DNA from: Palsa-504 sp963819785
Lineage (GTDB): Bacteria; Actinomycetota; Actinomycetes; Streptosporangiales; Streptosporangiaceae
Assembly (NCBI GenBank): GCA_963819785.1
Contig: CAWFXW010000026.1
Coordinates: 1,109,582 to 1,173,581 of the forward strand
Direction: 5' to 3'
DNA length: 64,000 nt
Positions within the stretch are counted from its first letter, which is position 1. Each line of letters starts with the position of its first letter. The notes beneath the pieces were generated by a model, which saw only the letters and a list, made by a program, of their open reading frames with translations, was not told where the DNA came from and searched no databases. Shown here one piece after another: positions 16,487 to 25,093 of this stretch. A program made the position numbers and the translations under genes.

Positions 16487-18004
16487 TTAATCGACCTCCA
16501 CCCAGTCCAGCGTGCGCTGGACCGCCTTACGCCAGCCCGCGTAGCCGCCGGCCCGCCGGTCGTCGGTCCAGGACGGATGCCAGCGCCGTGATTCGTGCCA
16601 GTTGGCGCGCAGCTCGCTGGTGTCCCGCCAGAAGCCGGCGGCCAGGCCGGCCGCGTAGGCGGCGCCGAGCGCGGTGGTCTCGGCCACCACCGGGCGGCTG
16701 ACCGGAACGCCGAGGATGTCGGCCTGCAGCTGCATGGCCAGCTCGTTGGCGGTCACTCCCCCATCCACCTTGAGTACTTCCAGCCGGACCCCGGAGTCGC
16801 GCTCCATCGCCTCGGCCACGTCCCGCGACTGGTAGCCGATGGCCTCCAGGGTCGCCCGGGCCAGGTGCGCGCTGGTGTGGTACCGGGACAGGCCGACGAT
16901 CGCGCCGCGCGCGTCGGCCCGCCAGTACGGCGCGAACAGGCCGGAGAAGGCCGGCACGAAGTACATCCCGTCGGTGTCGGTGACCTGCGCGGCGAGCGTC
17001 TCGCTCTGCGCCGCGCCGCTGATGATGCCGAGCTGGTCCCGCAGCCACTGAACCGCGGCGCCGGTCACCGCGATCGAGCCCTCGAGCGCGAAGGTGGCGG
17101 GCTCGTCGCCGAACTTGAAGCACACCGTGGTGAGCAGGCCGCTGGTGCTCCGGACCAGCTCGGTGCCGGTGTTGAGCAGCAGGAAGTTGCCGGTGCCGTA
17201 GGTGTTCTTGGCCTCGCCGGGGGCGAAGCACACCTGCCCGGCCATGGCGGCCTGCTGGTCGCCGAGCATGCCGGTGACGGGCAGCTCACCGCCGAACGGG
17301 CCGTTCTTTTTTGTGAGGCCGTATGGGTCGGGTGTGGCCGAGGGTCTGATCTGGGGCAGCATGTCGCGCGGCACGGTGAACAGGTCGAGCAGCTCGTCGT
17401 CCCAGTCCAGGGTGCCCAGGTCCATCAGCATGGTGCGGCTGGCGTTGGTCACGTCGGTGACGTGGACGCCGCCCTCGGTGCCGCCGGTCAGGTTCCACAG
17501 CAGCCAGGTGTCGACCGTGCCGAAGATCGCCTCGCCGCGTTCGGCGTCGGCGCGCAGGCCGTCGACGTGGTCCAGCAGCCAGCGCAGCTTGCCGCCGGAG
17601 AAGTAAGTGGCGGGCGGCAGGCCCGCCTTGTGCCGGATCAGGTCCGCGTGTCCCGCGCGGTCCAGGGCCGCGGCGATGGTGTCGGTCCGGGTGTCCTGCC
17701 ACACGATCGCGTTGGCGTACGGGCGGCCGGTGCGCCGGTTCCACACCACCGTGGTCTCCCGCTGGTTGGCGATGCCGAGCGCGGCGAGGTCCTTGGGCTT
17801 CAGGCCGGTGGTGTTCAGCACGGTCTTGATGACCGCACTGGTCCGCTCCCAGATCTCCGCCGGGTTGTGCTCGACCCAGCCCGCCCGCGGCAGCACCTGG
17901 GTGTGCTCCAGCTGGTGCCTGGCCACCTCGGCGCCGGAGTGATCGAAGACCATGAACCGGGTGCTCGTGGTGCCCTGGTCCACCGCGCCGACGAATTCGG
18001 CCAC
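16487..18004 (-). CDS. glpK: Glycerol kinase
   Basis: A 505-residue FGGY-family kinase that phosphorylates glycerol to sn-glycerol 3-phosphate. It has the N-terminal ATPase strand GAVDQGTTSTRFMVFD, ANQRETTVVWNRRTG, ARWQDTR-type substrate loop (IVWQDTRTD), and the FGGY signature region GMYFVPAFSGLFAPYW and KVDGGVTANELAMQLQADILG. Full length with no frame problem. It is divergent from glpD with about 90-110 bp between starts, and the pathway pair is completed by that dehydrogenase. No GlpF facilitator is adjacent. Confidence 0.97.
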   Translation of the reverse strand: MAEFVGAVDQGTTSTRFMVFDHSGAEVARHQLEHTQVLPRAGWVEHNPAEIWERTSAVIKTVLNTTGLKPKDLAALGIANQRETTVVWNRRTGRPYANAIVWQDTRTDTIAAALDRAGHADLIRHKAGLPPATYFSGGKLRWLLDHVDGLRADAERGEAIFGTVDTWLLWNLTGGTEGGVHVTDVTNASRTMLMDLGTLDWDDELLDLFTVPRDMLPQIRPSATPDPYGLTKKNGPFGGELPVTGMLGDQQAAMAGQVCFAPGEAKNTYGTGNFLLLNTGTELVRSTSGLLTTVCFKFGDEPATFALEGSIAVTGAAVQWLRDQLGIISGAAQSETLAAQVTDTDGMYFVPAFSGLFAPYWRADARGAIVGLSRYHTSAHLARATLEAIGYQSRDVAEAMERDSGVRLEVLKVDGGVTANELAMQLQADILGVPVSRPVVAETTALGAAYAAGLAAGFWRDTSELRANWHESRRWHPSWTDDRRAGGYAGWRKAVQRTLDWVEVD

Positions 18005-18030
18005 ACTGCGCCTCCCCGTCCTCCGCTATT

Positions 18031-18096
18031 CACCGGCGTGTCGCAGTTCGCCGGTAGATTGACGACGTACATACCCTAGAGCTAAGAGCGCACCTC
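18031..18096 (+). promoter_or_regulatory. glpK/glpD divergent control region
   Basis: Holds a direct repeat TTCACCGGCG (about 18029-18038) and TTCGCCGGTA (about 18047-18056), suitable for a GlpR/IclR-type regulator. TTGACG at 18059-18064 may be the -35 of glpD, with TAAGAG 18 bp downstream. The assignment rests on spacing only. Confidence 0.35.
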
Positions 18097-18111
18097 ATGG
18101 GGGAATCAGCG

Positions 18112-19887
18112 ATGGCGAGTAATGGTGTCTTGGACGCTCGCGAGCGCGGCGCGATGCTCGGTCGCCTGGCGACCGAACGGTTCGACGTGCTGGTCATCGG
18201 GGGCGGCGTCACCGGAGCGGGAGCCGCCCTGGATGCCGCGTCCCGCGGCCTGCGGGTGGCCCTGGTGGAGGCCCGCGACCTGGCCTCCGGCACCTCGAGC
18301 CGGTCCAGCAAGCTGATCCACGGCGGCCTGCGGTACCTGGAGCAGCGTGACTTCAAGCTGGTCTACGAGGCGCTGCGCGAGCGCGACCTGCTGGTCTCCA
18401 AGCTCGCCCCGCACCTGGTCAAGCCGGTCTCGTTCCTGTATCCGCTGTACCGGAAGGTGGTCGAGCGGCCCTACGTCGGAGCGGGCCTGGCGCTGTACGA
18501 CGCGATGGAGGGCACCAGGCGGCCGGTGCCGCATCACCGGCACCTGACCGCCCGCGGCGCGCTCCGCCTGGCCCCGGCACTGTCCCCCGAGCGGCTCGCC
18601 GGCGCGATGCGCTATTACGACGCGCAGGTGGACGACGCCCGGCACACCCTGACCGTGGCCCGGACCGCGGCCGCGCACGGCGCGGTGGTAGCGACGCGAG
18701 TGAGCGCTGTGTCGCTGTTGCGGGGACCAGACGGGGTGCGGGTGACCGGGGCCCGGGTGCGGGACGAGGAGACCGGACGTTCGGCCGAGGTGTCCGCGGA
18801 TGCCGTGGTGGTGTGCGCCGGCGTGTGGACCGACCTGGTGCACGAGCTGGCCGGGGTCCGGGCCGGGTACCGGGTCCGGATGTCCAAGGGCGTGCACATC
18901 GTGATTCCGCGGTCGGCGGTGCGCGCCGACACGGGGCTGATCCTGCGGACCGAGAAGAGCGTGCTGTTCTTCATCCCGTGGGGCGAGCGCTGGATCGTCG
19001 GCACCACCGATACCGACTTCTCCGGTGACCGGGCCGAGCCAGTCGCCACCCAGGCGGACGTGGACTACATCCTGGCCGCCGCGAACCGGGTGCTGGCCCG
19101 CCCGCTCACCCGCGCCGACGTCATCGCGGTGTACGCGGGGCTGCGGCCGCTAGTGGATCTGGCGGGGTCCGCTAAGGGCGCCAAGCCCACCACCAAGGTG
19201 TCCCGGGAGCACGTGGTCGACACGCCGGTGCCGGGGCTGACCAGCATCGCGGGCGGAAAGTTCACCACCTACCGGCTGATGGCCAGGGACGTGGTGGACG
19301 CGGCGGTGGCGGGCTTCGATCGCTCCGTCCCGGCCTCGGTCACCGAGCAACTGCCGCTGCTCGGCGCGGACGGCCTGGCCGCCGTCCGGGCCGGCGCGGG
19401 ACGGCTGGCCGAGGACTACGGGATGCCGCGCGCTGTGGTCTCGCATTTGATCGACCGGTACGGGACGCTGGCGGGCGAGGTGCTGGACCTGATCGCCGCC
19501 GACCCGGGGCTGGCTCAGCCGCTGGCCGACGGGCATCCGTACCTGCGGGCCGAGGTCGTCTACGCGGTCACCCACGAGAACGCGCTGCACATCGAGGACG
19601 TGCTGATGCGGCGGATGCGGCTGTCCATCGAGTCCGCCGACTCGGGCGCCGGGGTGGCGGAGCAGGTGGCTCTTATCATGGGCCGCCTGCTCGGCTGGCA
19701 GCCGGCGGCGGCGGGCCGCCGAGACGCGGCGCTACCTGGAGCTGATCGCGGCCGAGCAGGCCATGCCTTCCGGGGCTGCCGAGGCTGCGGGGCCGGACGG
19801 ACCTGCCGGGTCGGCCGTGGGGCTGGCGGCCGGGGCGTCGGACGCGGTGCTGGCCGAGGTGGCCGCGGCGGGGTGAGTTCCGGATGA
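18112..19887 (+). CDS. glpD: Glycerol-3-phosphate dehydrogenase, FAD-dependent (3'-end frameshift)
   Basis: A membrane-associated flavoprotein that oxidises glycerol 3-phosphate to dihydroxyacetone phosphate. The N-terminus has VLVIGGGVTGAGAALDAASRG, then SRSSKLIHGGLRYLE; the body has FFIPWGERWIVGTTDTDF and GGKFTTYRLMA. ATG 18112 is preferred over ATG 18097 because GGGGGAA (18099-18105) is well spaced for it. Up to GRLLGWQ (about 19700) the frame is normal; after that it becomes Arg/Gly-rich. Shifting by one base at about 19714 restores the family C-terminus (AAETRRYLELIAAEQ) and a stop at 19874-19876. As written, the frame runs to 19887. I suspect an extra G in the GGCGGCGGGCC run. Confidence 0.93.
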   Translation: MASNGVLDARERGAMLGRLATERFDVLVIGGGVTGAGAALDAASRGLRVALVEARDLASGTSSRSSKLIHGGLRYLEQRDFKLVYEALRERDLLVSKLAPHLVKPVSFLYPLYRKVVERPYVGAGLALYDAMEGTRRPVPHHRHLTARGALRLAPALSPERLAGAMRYYDAQVDDARHTLTVARTAAAHGAVVATRVSAVSLLRGPDGVRVTGARVRDEETGRSAEVSADAVVVCAGVWTDLVHELAGVRAGYRVRMSKGVHIVIPRSAVRADTGLILRTEKSVLFFIPWGERWIVGTTDTDFSGDRAEPVATQADVDYILAAANRVLARPLTRADVIAVYAGLRPLVDLAGSAKGAKPTTKVSREHVVDTPVPGLTSIAGGKFTTYRLMARDVVDAAVAGFDRSVPASVTEQLPLLGADGLAAVRAGAGRLAEDYGMPRAVVSHLIDRYGTLAGEVLDLIAADPGLAQPLADGHPYLRAEVVYAVTHENALHIEDVLMRRMRLSIESADSGAGVAEQVALIMGRLLGWQPAAAGRRDAALPGADRGRAGHAFRGCRGCGAGRTCRVGRGAGGRGVGRGAGRGGRGGVSSG

Positions 19888-20660
19888 CCGCGAAGAGCCT
19901 GCTGCTGACCTTCCGTCTTGACCAGGAGCAACGACGGCGCCTTAAGGCGCGCCTGGCCCGCGAGGGCCGGACCATGTCCGAGGTGGTGACCCACGGCCTG
20001 CGCCAGTACGTGCAGCGCGCGCGGCGCGCTCCGGTAGCTTCGGCGGCGCCCGGTCCGGTGCTGCCGGAGCTACCGGAGCGGGAGGCCGACCGGCTACGTG
20101 AGCTGCGCGCCTCGGGGCGCAGCGACCTGCTGTCGGCCACGCTGGCCGCGCTGAGCGAGGCGGGCTGGCCGCTGCGCCCGCTGGCCGAGGCGCTCGGCAT
20201 CAGCAAGCAGGCCGTGCAGCGGCGCATCCGCCGCCGGATCCCGGCCGAACTGCGCGGGCGCATCGCAAGCTGCGAGCCCCCGCCGCCGTTCCCGCACCGC
20301 CGCGAGGCCAGCGCGAACGGGTTCCGCCCGCATCTGACGATCAAGATCGACCAGGCCCTGCGCGCGGCCGCGCACCAGGCCGCCGCGCACGACGGCAACT
20401 CGCTGAGCCAGGTCGTGGAGTCCATCCTGGACCGCTACCTGCGGCACGGCATGGCGGCCGAGGATCAGCCGGGTCCGGGTCCGTCCACGGCTGGCGGGCC
20501 CTCGGCCGGCTCGGCGGGCGGGCCCTCGGCCGGCTCGGCAGGCGGGCCCTCGGCCGGCTCGGCGGACGGGGCCTTGGCCGGGCCCTCGCGGCGCAAGACC
20601 AGGATCATGCGCCAGGCGTCCGGCGCCTCGACCGGGGTGTCGGCCTCGAAGTCGCCGTAG
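19884..20660 (+). CDS. Ribbon-helix-helix / HTH / ribbon-helix-helix DNA-binding protein
   Basis: A 258-residue soluble protein with two RHH-like segments. RHH-1 (residues ~5-45) has the strand SLLLTFRLDQEQ and helices ending SEVVTHGLRQYVQ; RHH-2 (~148-190) has FRPHLTIKIDQALR and SLSQVVESILDRYLRHG. Between them, residues ~85-118 form a helix-turn-helix (PLRPLAEALGISKQAVQRRIRR). The last ~65 residues are low-complexity, with GGPSAGSA repeated three times. One chain with two RHH units could form a CopG-like pair intramolecularly or dimerise into a four-strand array. ATG 19884 overlaps the annotated glpD end. The conserved part stops near 20460; the tail overlaps the opposite methyltransferase gene. 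Confidence 0.75.
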   Translation: MTAKSLLLTFRLDQEQRRRLKARLAREGRTMSEVVTHGLRQYVQRARRAPVASAAPGPVLPELPEREADRLRELRASGRSDLLSATLAALSEAGWPLRPLAEALGISKQAVQRRIRRRIPAELRGRIASCEPPPPFPHRREASANGFRPHLTIKIDQALRAAAHQAAAHDGNSLSQVVESILDRYLRHGMAAEDQPGPGPSTAGGPSAGSAGGPSAGSAGGPSAGSADGALAGPSRRKTRIMRQASGASTGVSASKSP

Positions 20661-21361
20661 CTGGCCACCACGGCGAAGCCGCCGGCCAGCCGGATCGCGG
20701 CGGTCAGCTCGGTTGCGGTCCAGAACCGGTTGGGCACCACGTCGGTCACCTCGCGCACGCCGCCGCCCCGCTTGCGGTAGGTGACCCGGACGTGCTCCCT
20801 GGTGATCTGCGTGATCGGGTTGATCTCGTCCGACCCGCCGCCCCAGCGCACGCTGACCGTGCCGCCGTCGACCTCACTGCTCCACTCGCTGCTGGTCCGG
20901 CGCTCGGCGGCGAAGAAGTCGGCGGGATGGGCGAGCTCGAGGATGTACAGGCCGCCCGGGGCCACGTGCGGGGCCAGGCAGGCCAGGTGCGCGAGCAGGT
21001 CATCGAGGGTCAGCAGATGACACAGCGAGTTGAGCATGGTGACGGCGAGGTCGAACTGGCGGCCGATGCTGAAGTCCCGCATGTCGGCCCGCACCACGGT
21101 CAGGGCGATCCCGTCCGCCGCGGCAAGCTCCGCGGCCCGCGCGCACATCGCCGGGCTGAGGTCCAGCGTGGTGGCGTCCAGGCCGCGTCGGGCCAGCTCA
21201 CGGGAGTGTTCGGCCGGTCCGGCGGCGAGCTCGAGGACGGCGCGCGGGTCGCGGTCGCCGTGCTTGCCGGACCAGCGCAGCAGCGCACTCACCTCGGTCG
21301 GGACGTCACGGTAGGCGCACGCGGCCTCGTAGAGCTGTGGTTCGTCATAAATTCCGGGCAC
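20465..21361 (-). CDS. Class I SAM-dependent methyltransferase
   Basis: A 298-residue Rossmann-fold methyltransferase. Motif I is VLELAAGPAEHS, followed by LDLSPAMCARA (acidic SAM-ribose contact), VVRADMRDF, FDLAVTMLNSLCHLL, and GGLYILELAHP. The domain ends at WRMILVLRREG (about residue 260); the remaining ~38 residues are a Pro/Glu/Ala repeat tail made by the 24-bp repeat. The real stop may lie earlier in some relatives, so the last ~130 bp are uncertain. It is convergent with the RHH gene and overlaps it by 196 bp. The substrate is unknown; similar enzymes act on small molecules. Confidence 0.88.
   Translation of the reverse strand: MPGIYDEPQLYEAACAYRDVPTEVSALLRWSGKHGDRDPRAVLELAAGPAEHSRELARRGLDATTLDLSPAMCARAAELAAADGIALTVVRADMRDFSIGRQFDLAVTMLNSLCHLLTLDDLLAHLACLAPHVAPGGLYILELAHPADFFAAERRTSSEWSSEVDGGTVSVRWGGGSDEINPITQITREHVRVTYRKRGGGVREVTDVVPNRFWTATELTAAIRLAGGFAVVASYGDFEADTPVEAPDAWRMILVLRREGPAKAPSAEPAEGPPAEPAEGPPAEPAEGPPAVDGPGPG
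20493..20564. repeat. Tandem repeat, 3 x 24 bp, coding on both strands
   Basis: Three copies of a 24-bp unit (starting GGCGGGCCCTCGGCC, ending GGCTCGGC-G/A) at 20493-20516, 20517-20540 and 20541-20564. On the plus strand it encodes GGPSAGSA in the tail of the RHH protein; on the minus strand it encodes AEPAEGPP in the tail of the methyltransferase. Because 24 is a multiple of 3, copy number can change without breaking either frame. Confidence 0.9.
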
Positions 21362-21468
21362 CCGACCATGATGCCCGACCAGGCCGCCGGGCCGCGTCGC
21401 CGGCGGCCGGTCAGCATAGTGGACAGCGCACTAGCCGCGCGCAGCAGGGCTGCGGCAGACTGTCCGTC

Positions 21469-22883
21469 ATGATGACAGAGAGCCAGGCGCTCGAGACCCT
21501 CACGCGCGAGGATCCTGAAGCAGCCGGAGACGCGAAGGCGGCCCTGGCCTGGCTGACCGGCGACGAGGGCCTGGAGGCCATCTCGCTGCTGCGCCTGCAG
21601 GAGTTCCTCTGGTACGCGCTCCCGGTCAAGTGGCCGATGTCCACGCCGGGCCGGGTCGGGGTGGCCAAGGCGCTCGGACGCCTGTTCATGCTCGCGGGCC
21701 TGGACCGGTACGCGGGGGTCTGCTCGTCGGCCGCCACCGAGCGGATCATCAAGGCCTACGCGGCTGGGCACGAGGACGGCATCGCGGCCTACACCGAGGC
21801 CATCGAGGCGTCGAACGCGGCCCCGCCGGACACCGACCTGCTGGCCTGGGGTTCGGTGATGGGGTCGCAGGAGCGGGCGGCGTACGACGCCTGCGCGGCC
21901 GCGCTCGAGCTGGCGTTTGCCGCCGGCGAGCTGAGCGTGGGGACCCGCGGCTGGCGGACCAAGCGCATGGACCTGGTCAACCGCTGGCTTACCGGCCGCG
22001 CCGACGCTGCGCTGCCCCGCCCGCCGCAGGCCGGCGACCAGGTCGCTGGCGGCCTCGTCTCTGGCGGCCTCGTCTCTGGCAACCTCGTTCTGGAGGCCCG
22101 CTCGGCACCGAGACGTGGCTCGGCCGGATCAGCGCCGAGCGGATCGACGCGTGGGCGCACGGCCGCCCCGGCGAGCGGTCCCGGCTGGCCCGCTCCCTCA
22201 TCCCCCGCCTGCTCGAACCGCCGACCCTGCCCGATGACCCGCTGCCCACCTTGCGCTGGCTGCTCGGGCACGCGGACGAGGGGCTCCGGCTCACCGCCCG
22301 GCACTACATCGCGCCCGCGCTGGTCACCGAGGCGGTCGACACGTTCGGCTGGCGCGACCAGCTGGTCGGCACGCTGCGCCAGGAGCTTGACGTGTTCCCG
22401 CTGCACACCCTGCGCGGGATGGCGCAGGCCGAGATGGGCGCCATCCGCCGCAGCCGGACCAGCCTGGTCCTGACCAAGACGGGCAAGCTGATGGTGGCCG
22501 ACCCGGCGACCAGGTGGCACATCGGCACGGCCGCGCTGATCGGCCCGGACGACGGGCCGCAGCCGGACTTCTCGGTCGCGGTGCGGGAGGCGGCGCTGCT
22601 GGTCATCCTCACCAGCGGCCCGACCGGGTACGACGACCTGACCCGGTTGCTGACCGACATCCACGGCGTGGAGGGCTGGGCCGCGGGCAGCAGCACCGGC
22701 CTGGCCAGCGCCGTGCGCACCGAGCTCTACACCCTGCGGCACCGGCTGTGGGCGCTGCACCTGCTGGGCAGCGAGCGCAGCTTCACCGCGCCGCTCTCGC
22801 TCACCGACATCGGAGTCGCCGCCGCCCTGTCGGCTCTGCTCTCCCGCGCCCTGCGTCCCCGCCACCATCTGGGCCTGGGATAA
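21469..22883 (+). pseudogene. Unknown protein, frame broken near 22090
   Basis: Starts at ATG 21469 (second ATG at 21472). The first frame reads MMTESQALETLTREDPEAAG onward, helical, to RPPQAGDQVAGGLVSG (about 22080). The second half continues in another frame: GGPLGTETWLGRISAERIDA to the stop at 22883. Both halves have normal amino-acid composition and codon use, so this is one gene of about 470 codons split by an indel. The break lies in or just after a short repeat (CTGGCGGCCTCGTCT, about 22047-22085). The second half has a (R/K)TSLVLTKTGKLMVADP segment and a C-terminal helical region. I do not recognise the family; no membrane segment or enzyme motif is visible. Confidence 0.6.
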
Positions 22884-22952
22884 GCAGCCCTGGCCTACCG
22901 GCTCGAGGTGCGGCCACGCTACGCTCGGATCGTTCTGGGAACGTAGCCGCGG

Positions 22953-24143
22953 CTAGGGCCAGTGGAGAGGGTAGTAGCCGGTGTAGTTCTCGGCCAGGGT
23001 GGTGGCGGCGGCGCGGGAGGAGGTGACGTAGCGCAGCTGGGAGAGCTGGAGCTCAGCGCCGAACGGATCCGGGCCCGGGTCGACGTGCAGCATGGACGTC
23101 ATCCACCAGGAGAAGTGCGTGGCACGCCAGACGCGGCGCAGGCTGGCGTCGGAGTAGGCGTCAGCCGGGCCGGGATCGCCGTCGCGGAGCAGGCTGGTCA
23201 GGGCCTCGGCCAGGACGGTCACGTCGGCCATGGCCAGGTTGAGCCCCTTGGCCCCGGTGGGCGGGACGATGTGCGCCGCATCGCCGGCCAGGAACAGACG
23301 TTGGTAGCGCATGGGCGAGGCGACGAAGCTGCGCATCGGCGAGATGGCCTTCTCGGTGATCGGGCCGTCCTTCAGCTCCCAGCCCGGGATCTCCAGCCGG
23401 TGCCGCAGCTCGGCCCAGATCCGGTCGTCGGGCCAGTTCTCGATGTCCTCGTACGCGGGGACCTGCAGGTAGAGCCGGCTGACCTGCGGGGTGCGCATGG
23501 TGTGCAGCGCGAACCCGTTCTCGTGCCGGGAGTAGATGAGCTCATCGGTGGACGGCGGCACCGTGGCCAGGATGCCTAGCCAGGAGTACGGGTAGCCGCG
23601 CTCGGCCACCCGTACCAGGCCGGGCGGCATCGAGTCGCGGCAGATGCCGTGGAAGCCGTCGCAGCCGGCGATCGCGTCGCAGCGGACCTCGTGCCTGGTC
23701 CCGGCGGCGTCGGTGTAGCGCAGCAGGGGCCGGTCCTGGTCGAGGTCGGCGACTTCGGTGCCGGAGACCTCGAACTCGACCTGGGCCCCGGCGGCCAGCC
23801 GGGCCGCGATCAGGTCCTTGACGATCTCGGTCTGGGCCCAGATCGTCACCCAGCGGCCGCCGGTCAGGTCCTTGAAGTCCAGGTGGTGCCGTTCTCCCGC
23901 GAACTGCAGGTAGATGCCGCCGTGCTCGAGGCCCTCGGTGTCCATCCGGTTGCTCAGGCCGACCGCGCGGAGCAATTCGGTGGTGCCTGCCTCCAGCAGC
24001 CCGGCCCGCTGCCGGGCCTCACAGTAGGCCCGGCTGCGGTTCTCCACCACGATCGAGTCGATGCCGCGCAGCGCCAGCAGGTGCGACAACAGCAGGCCGG
24101 CCGGCCCGGCCCCGACGATGCCTACCTGGGTCCTGGCGGTCAT
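22953..24143 (-). CDS. pobA: 4-hydroxybenzoate 3-monooxygenase
   Basis: A 396-residue FAD-dependent aromatic hydroxylase that converts 4-hydroxybenzoate to protocatechuate. It has GAGPAG (residues 11-16) for FAD, ARQRAGLLEAGT near the isoalloxazine, DAIAGCDGFHGICRDSMP (the DG motif), and LAGDAAHIVPPTGAKGLNLAMAD (the GD motif with the PobA-type continuation). The C-terminus HFSWWMTSMLH is also typical. Length matches the family. Divergent from an IclR-type regulator, the usual arrangement of pob/pca control. The downstream protocatechuate genes are not in this window. Confidence 0.95.
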   Translation of the reverse strand: MTARTQVGIVGAGPAGLLLSHLLALRGIDSIVVENRSRAYCEARQRAGLLEAGTTELLRAVGLSNRMDTEGLEHGGIYLQFAGERHHLDFKDLTGGRWVTIWAQTEIVKDLIAARLAAGAQVEFEVSGTEVADLDQDRPLLRYTDAAGTRHEVRCDAIAGCDGFHGICRDSMPPGLVRVAERGYPYSWLGILATVPPSTDELIYSRHENGFALHTMRTPQVSRLYLQVPAYEDIENWPDDRIWAELRHRLEIPGWELKDGPITEKAISPMRSFVASPMRYQRLFLAGDAAHIVPPTGAKGLNLAMADVTVLAEALTSLLRDGDPGPADAYSDASLRRVWRATHFSWWMTSMLHVDPGPDPFGAELQLSQLRYVTSSRAAATTLAENYTGYYPLHWP

Positions 24144-24177
24144 GGTGCCGCTCCCTCACATCGACCGTACGTAAGAC

Positions 24178-24200
24178 GAACGATAGTTCAGAAGGCGAAC
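24178..24200. promoter_or_regulatory. Probable IclR-type operator between pobA and its regulator
   Basis: Three tetramer half sites in 23 bp: GAAC (24178-24181), GTTC (24186-24189) and GAAC (24197-24200). The first two make a perfect inverted repeat around GATA, and the third repeats the first. Palindrome plus extra direct half site is the layout known for PobR/PcaU-type operators. It lies in the 103-bp space between the two starts. Confidence 0.5.
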
Positions 24201-24246
24201 GCTCCGTGCCCAGGTCTATGATGTCATCGACCGAGCAGGAGGCCCA

Positions 24247-25062
24247 TTGACTGACATCCAGGAACAGGGTCACGACGGGGACTTCGTGCAGTCACTCGAG
24301 CGCGGTCTGTCGGTGATCCGCGCCTTCGACGCGGACCATCCGAAGCTGACCCTGAGCGAGGTGGCCGCGGCCACCGGGCTGAGCCGGGCCGCGGCGCGGC
24401 GGTTCCTGCGCACGCTGGTCCAGCTCGGCTACATGCGCAGCGACGGCAGCCGGTTCGCGCTCCGGCCGAAGATCCTCGAGCTCGGCTACGCGTACCTGTC
24501 CAGCCTGACCCTGCCCGAGGTCGCCATGCCGCACCTGGAGCAGCTGGTCGAGCAGGTGCACGAGTCGTCCTCGGTCTCCGAGCTCGACGGGGACCACGTC
24601 ATCTACATCGCCCGGGTCCCGACCAAGAGGATCATGACCGTGACGATCAGCGTGGGAACCAGGTTCCCGGCGTACGCCACGTCGATGGGCCGGGTGCTGC
24701 TGGCCGCCCAGCCCGACGAGCGGCTGGATGAGTACCTGGAGTCGACCAGCCTGCGCGGCCTGACCGGGCACACCATCACCAGCGCCACCGCCCTGCGCCG
24801 GGAACTGCGCAAGATCAGGTCCCAGGGCTGGGCGCTGGTGGACCAGGAGCTCGAGGAGGGCCTGCGGTCCATCGCCGCGCCCATCCGCGACGCGGACGGC
24901 CAGGTCATCGCCGCCATCAACATCTCCACGCACGCCGGCCGGCGCACCCTGAACACCATCGTGGAGGAGTTCTTGCAGCCCCTGCTGACCACCGCGCGCC
25001 GGATCGAGACCGACCTGGCCCGTTCGTCCGGGACAACGGCCCGGGCCCGCCCGGACGCTTAG
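24247..25062 (+). CDS. IclR-family transcriptional regulator (PobR/PcaR-like)
   Basis: A 271-residue regulator. The N-terminal winged HTH is FVQSLERGLSVIRAF to AAATGLSRAAARRFLRTLVQLGY; the C-terminal IclR effector domain includes ELDGDHVIYIARVPTKRIMTV, GTRFPAYATSMGRVLLA, and ALVDQELEEGLRSIAAPIRD. The YIARVPT...RVLLA pattern is that of the protocatechuate/4-hydroxybenzoate branch (PcaR, PcaU, PobR). The TTG start at 24247 is supported by AGGAGG four bases upstream. Divergent from pobA, so it probably controls pobA and itself through the shared operator, with 4-hydroxybenzoate or protocatechuate as effector (inference). Confidence 0.92.
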   Translation: MTDIQEQGHDGDFVQSLERGLSVIRAFDADHPKLTLSEVAAATGLSRAAARRFLRTLVQLGYMRSDGSRFALRPKILELGYAYLSSLTLPEVAMPHLEQLVEQVHESSSVSELDGDHVIYIARVPTKRIMTVTISVGTRFPAYATSMGRVLLAAQPDERLDEYLESTSLRGLTGHTITSATALRRELRKIRSQGWALVDQELEEGLRSIAAPIRDADGQVIAAINISTHAGRRTLNTIVEEFLQPLLTTARRIETDLARSSGTTARARPDA

Positions 25063-25093
25063 GGCCGGGGACGCGAGCCACGGGACGCCCGGC

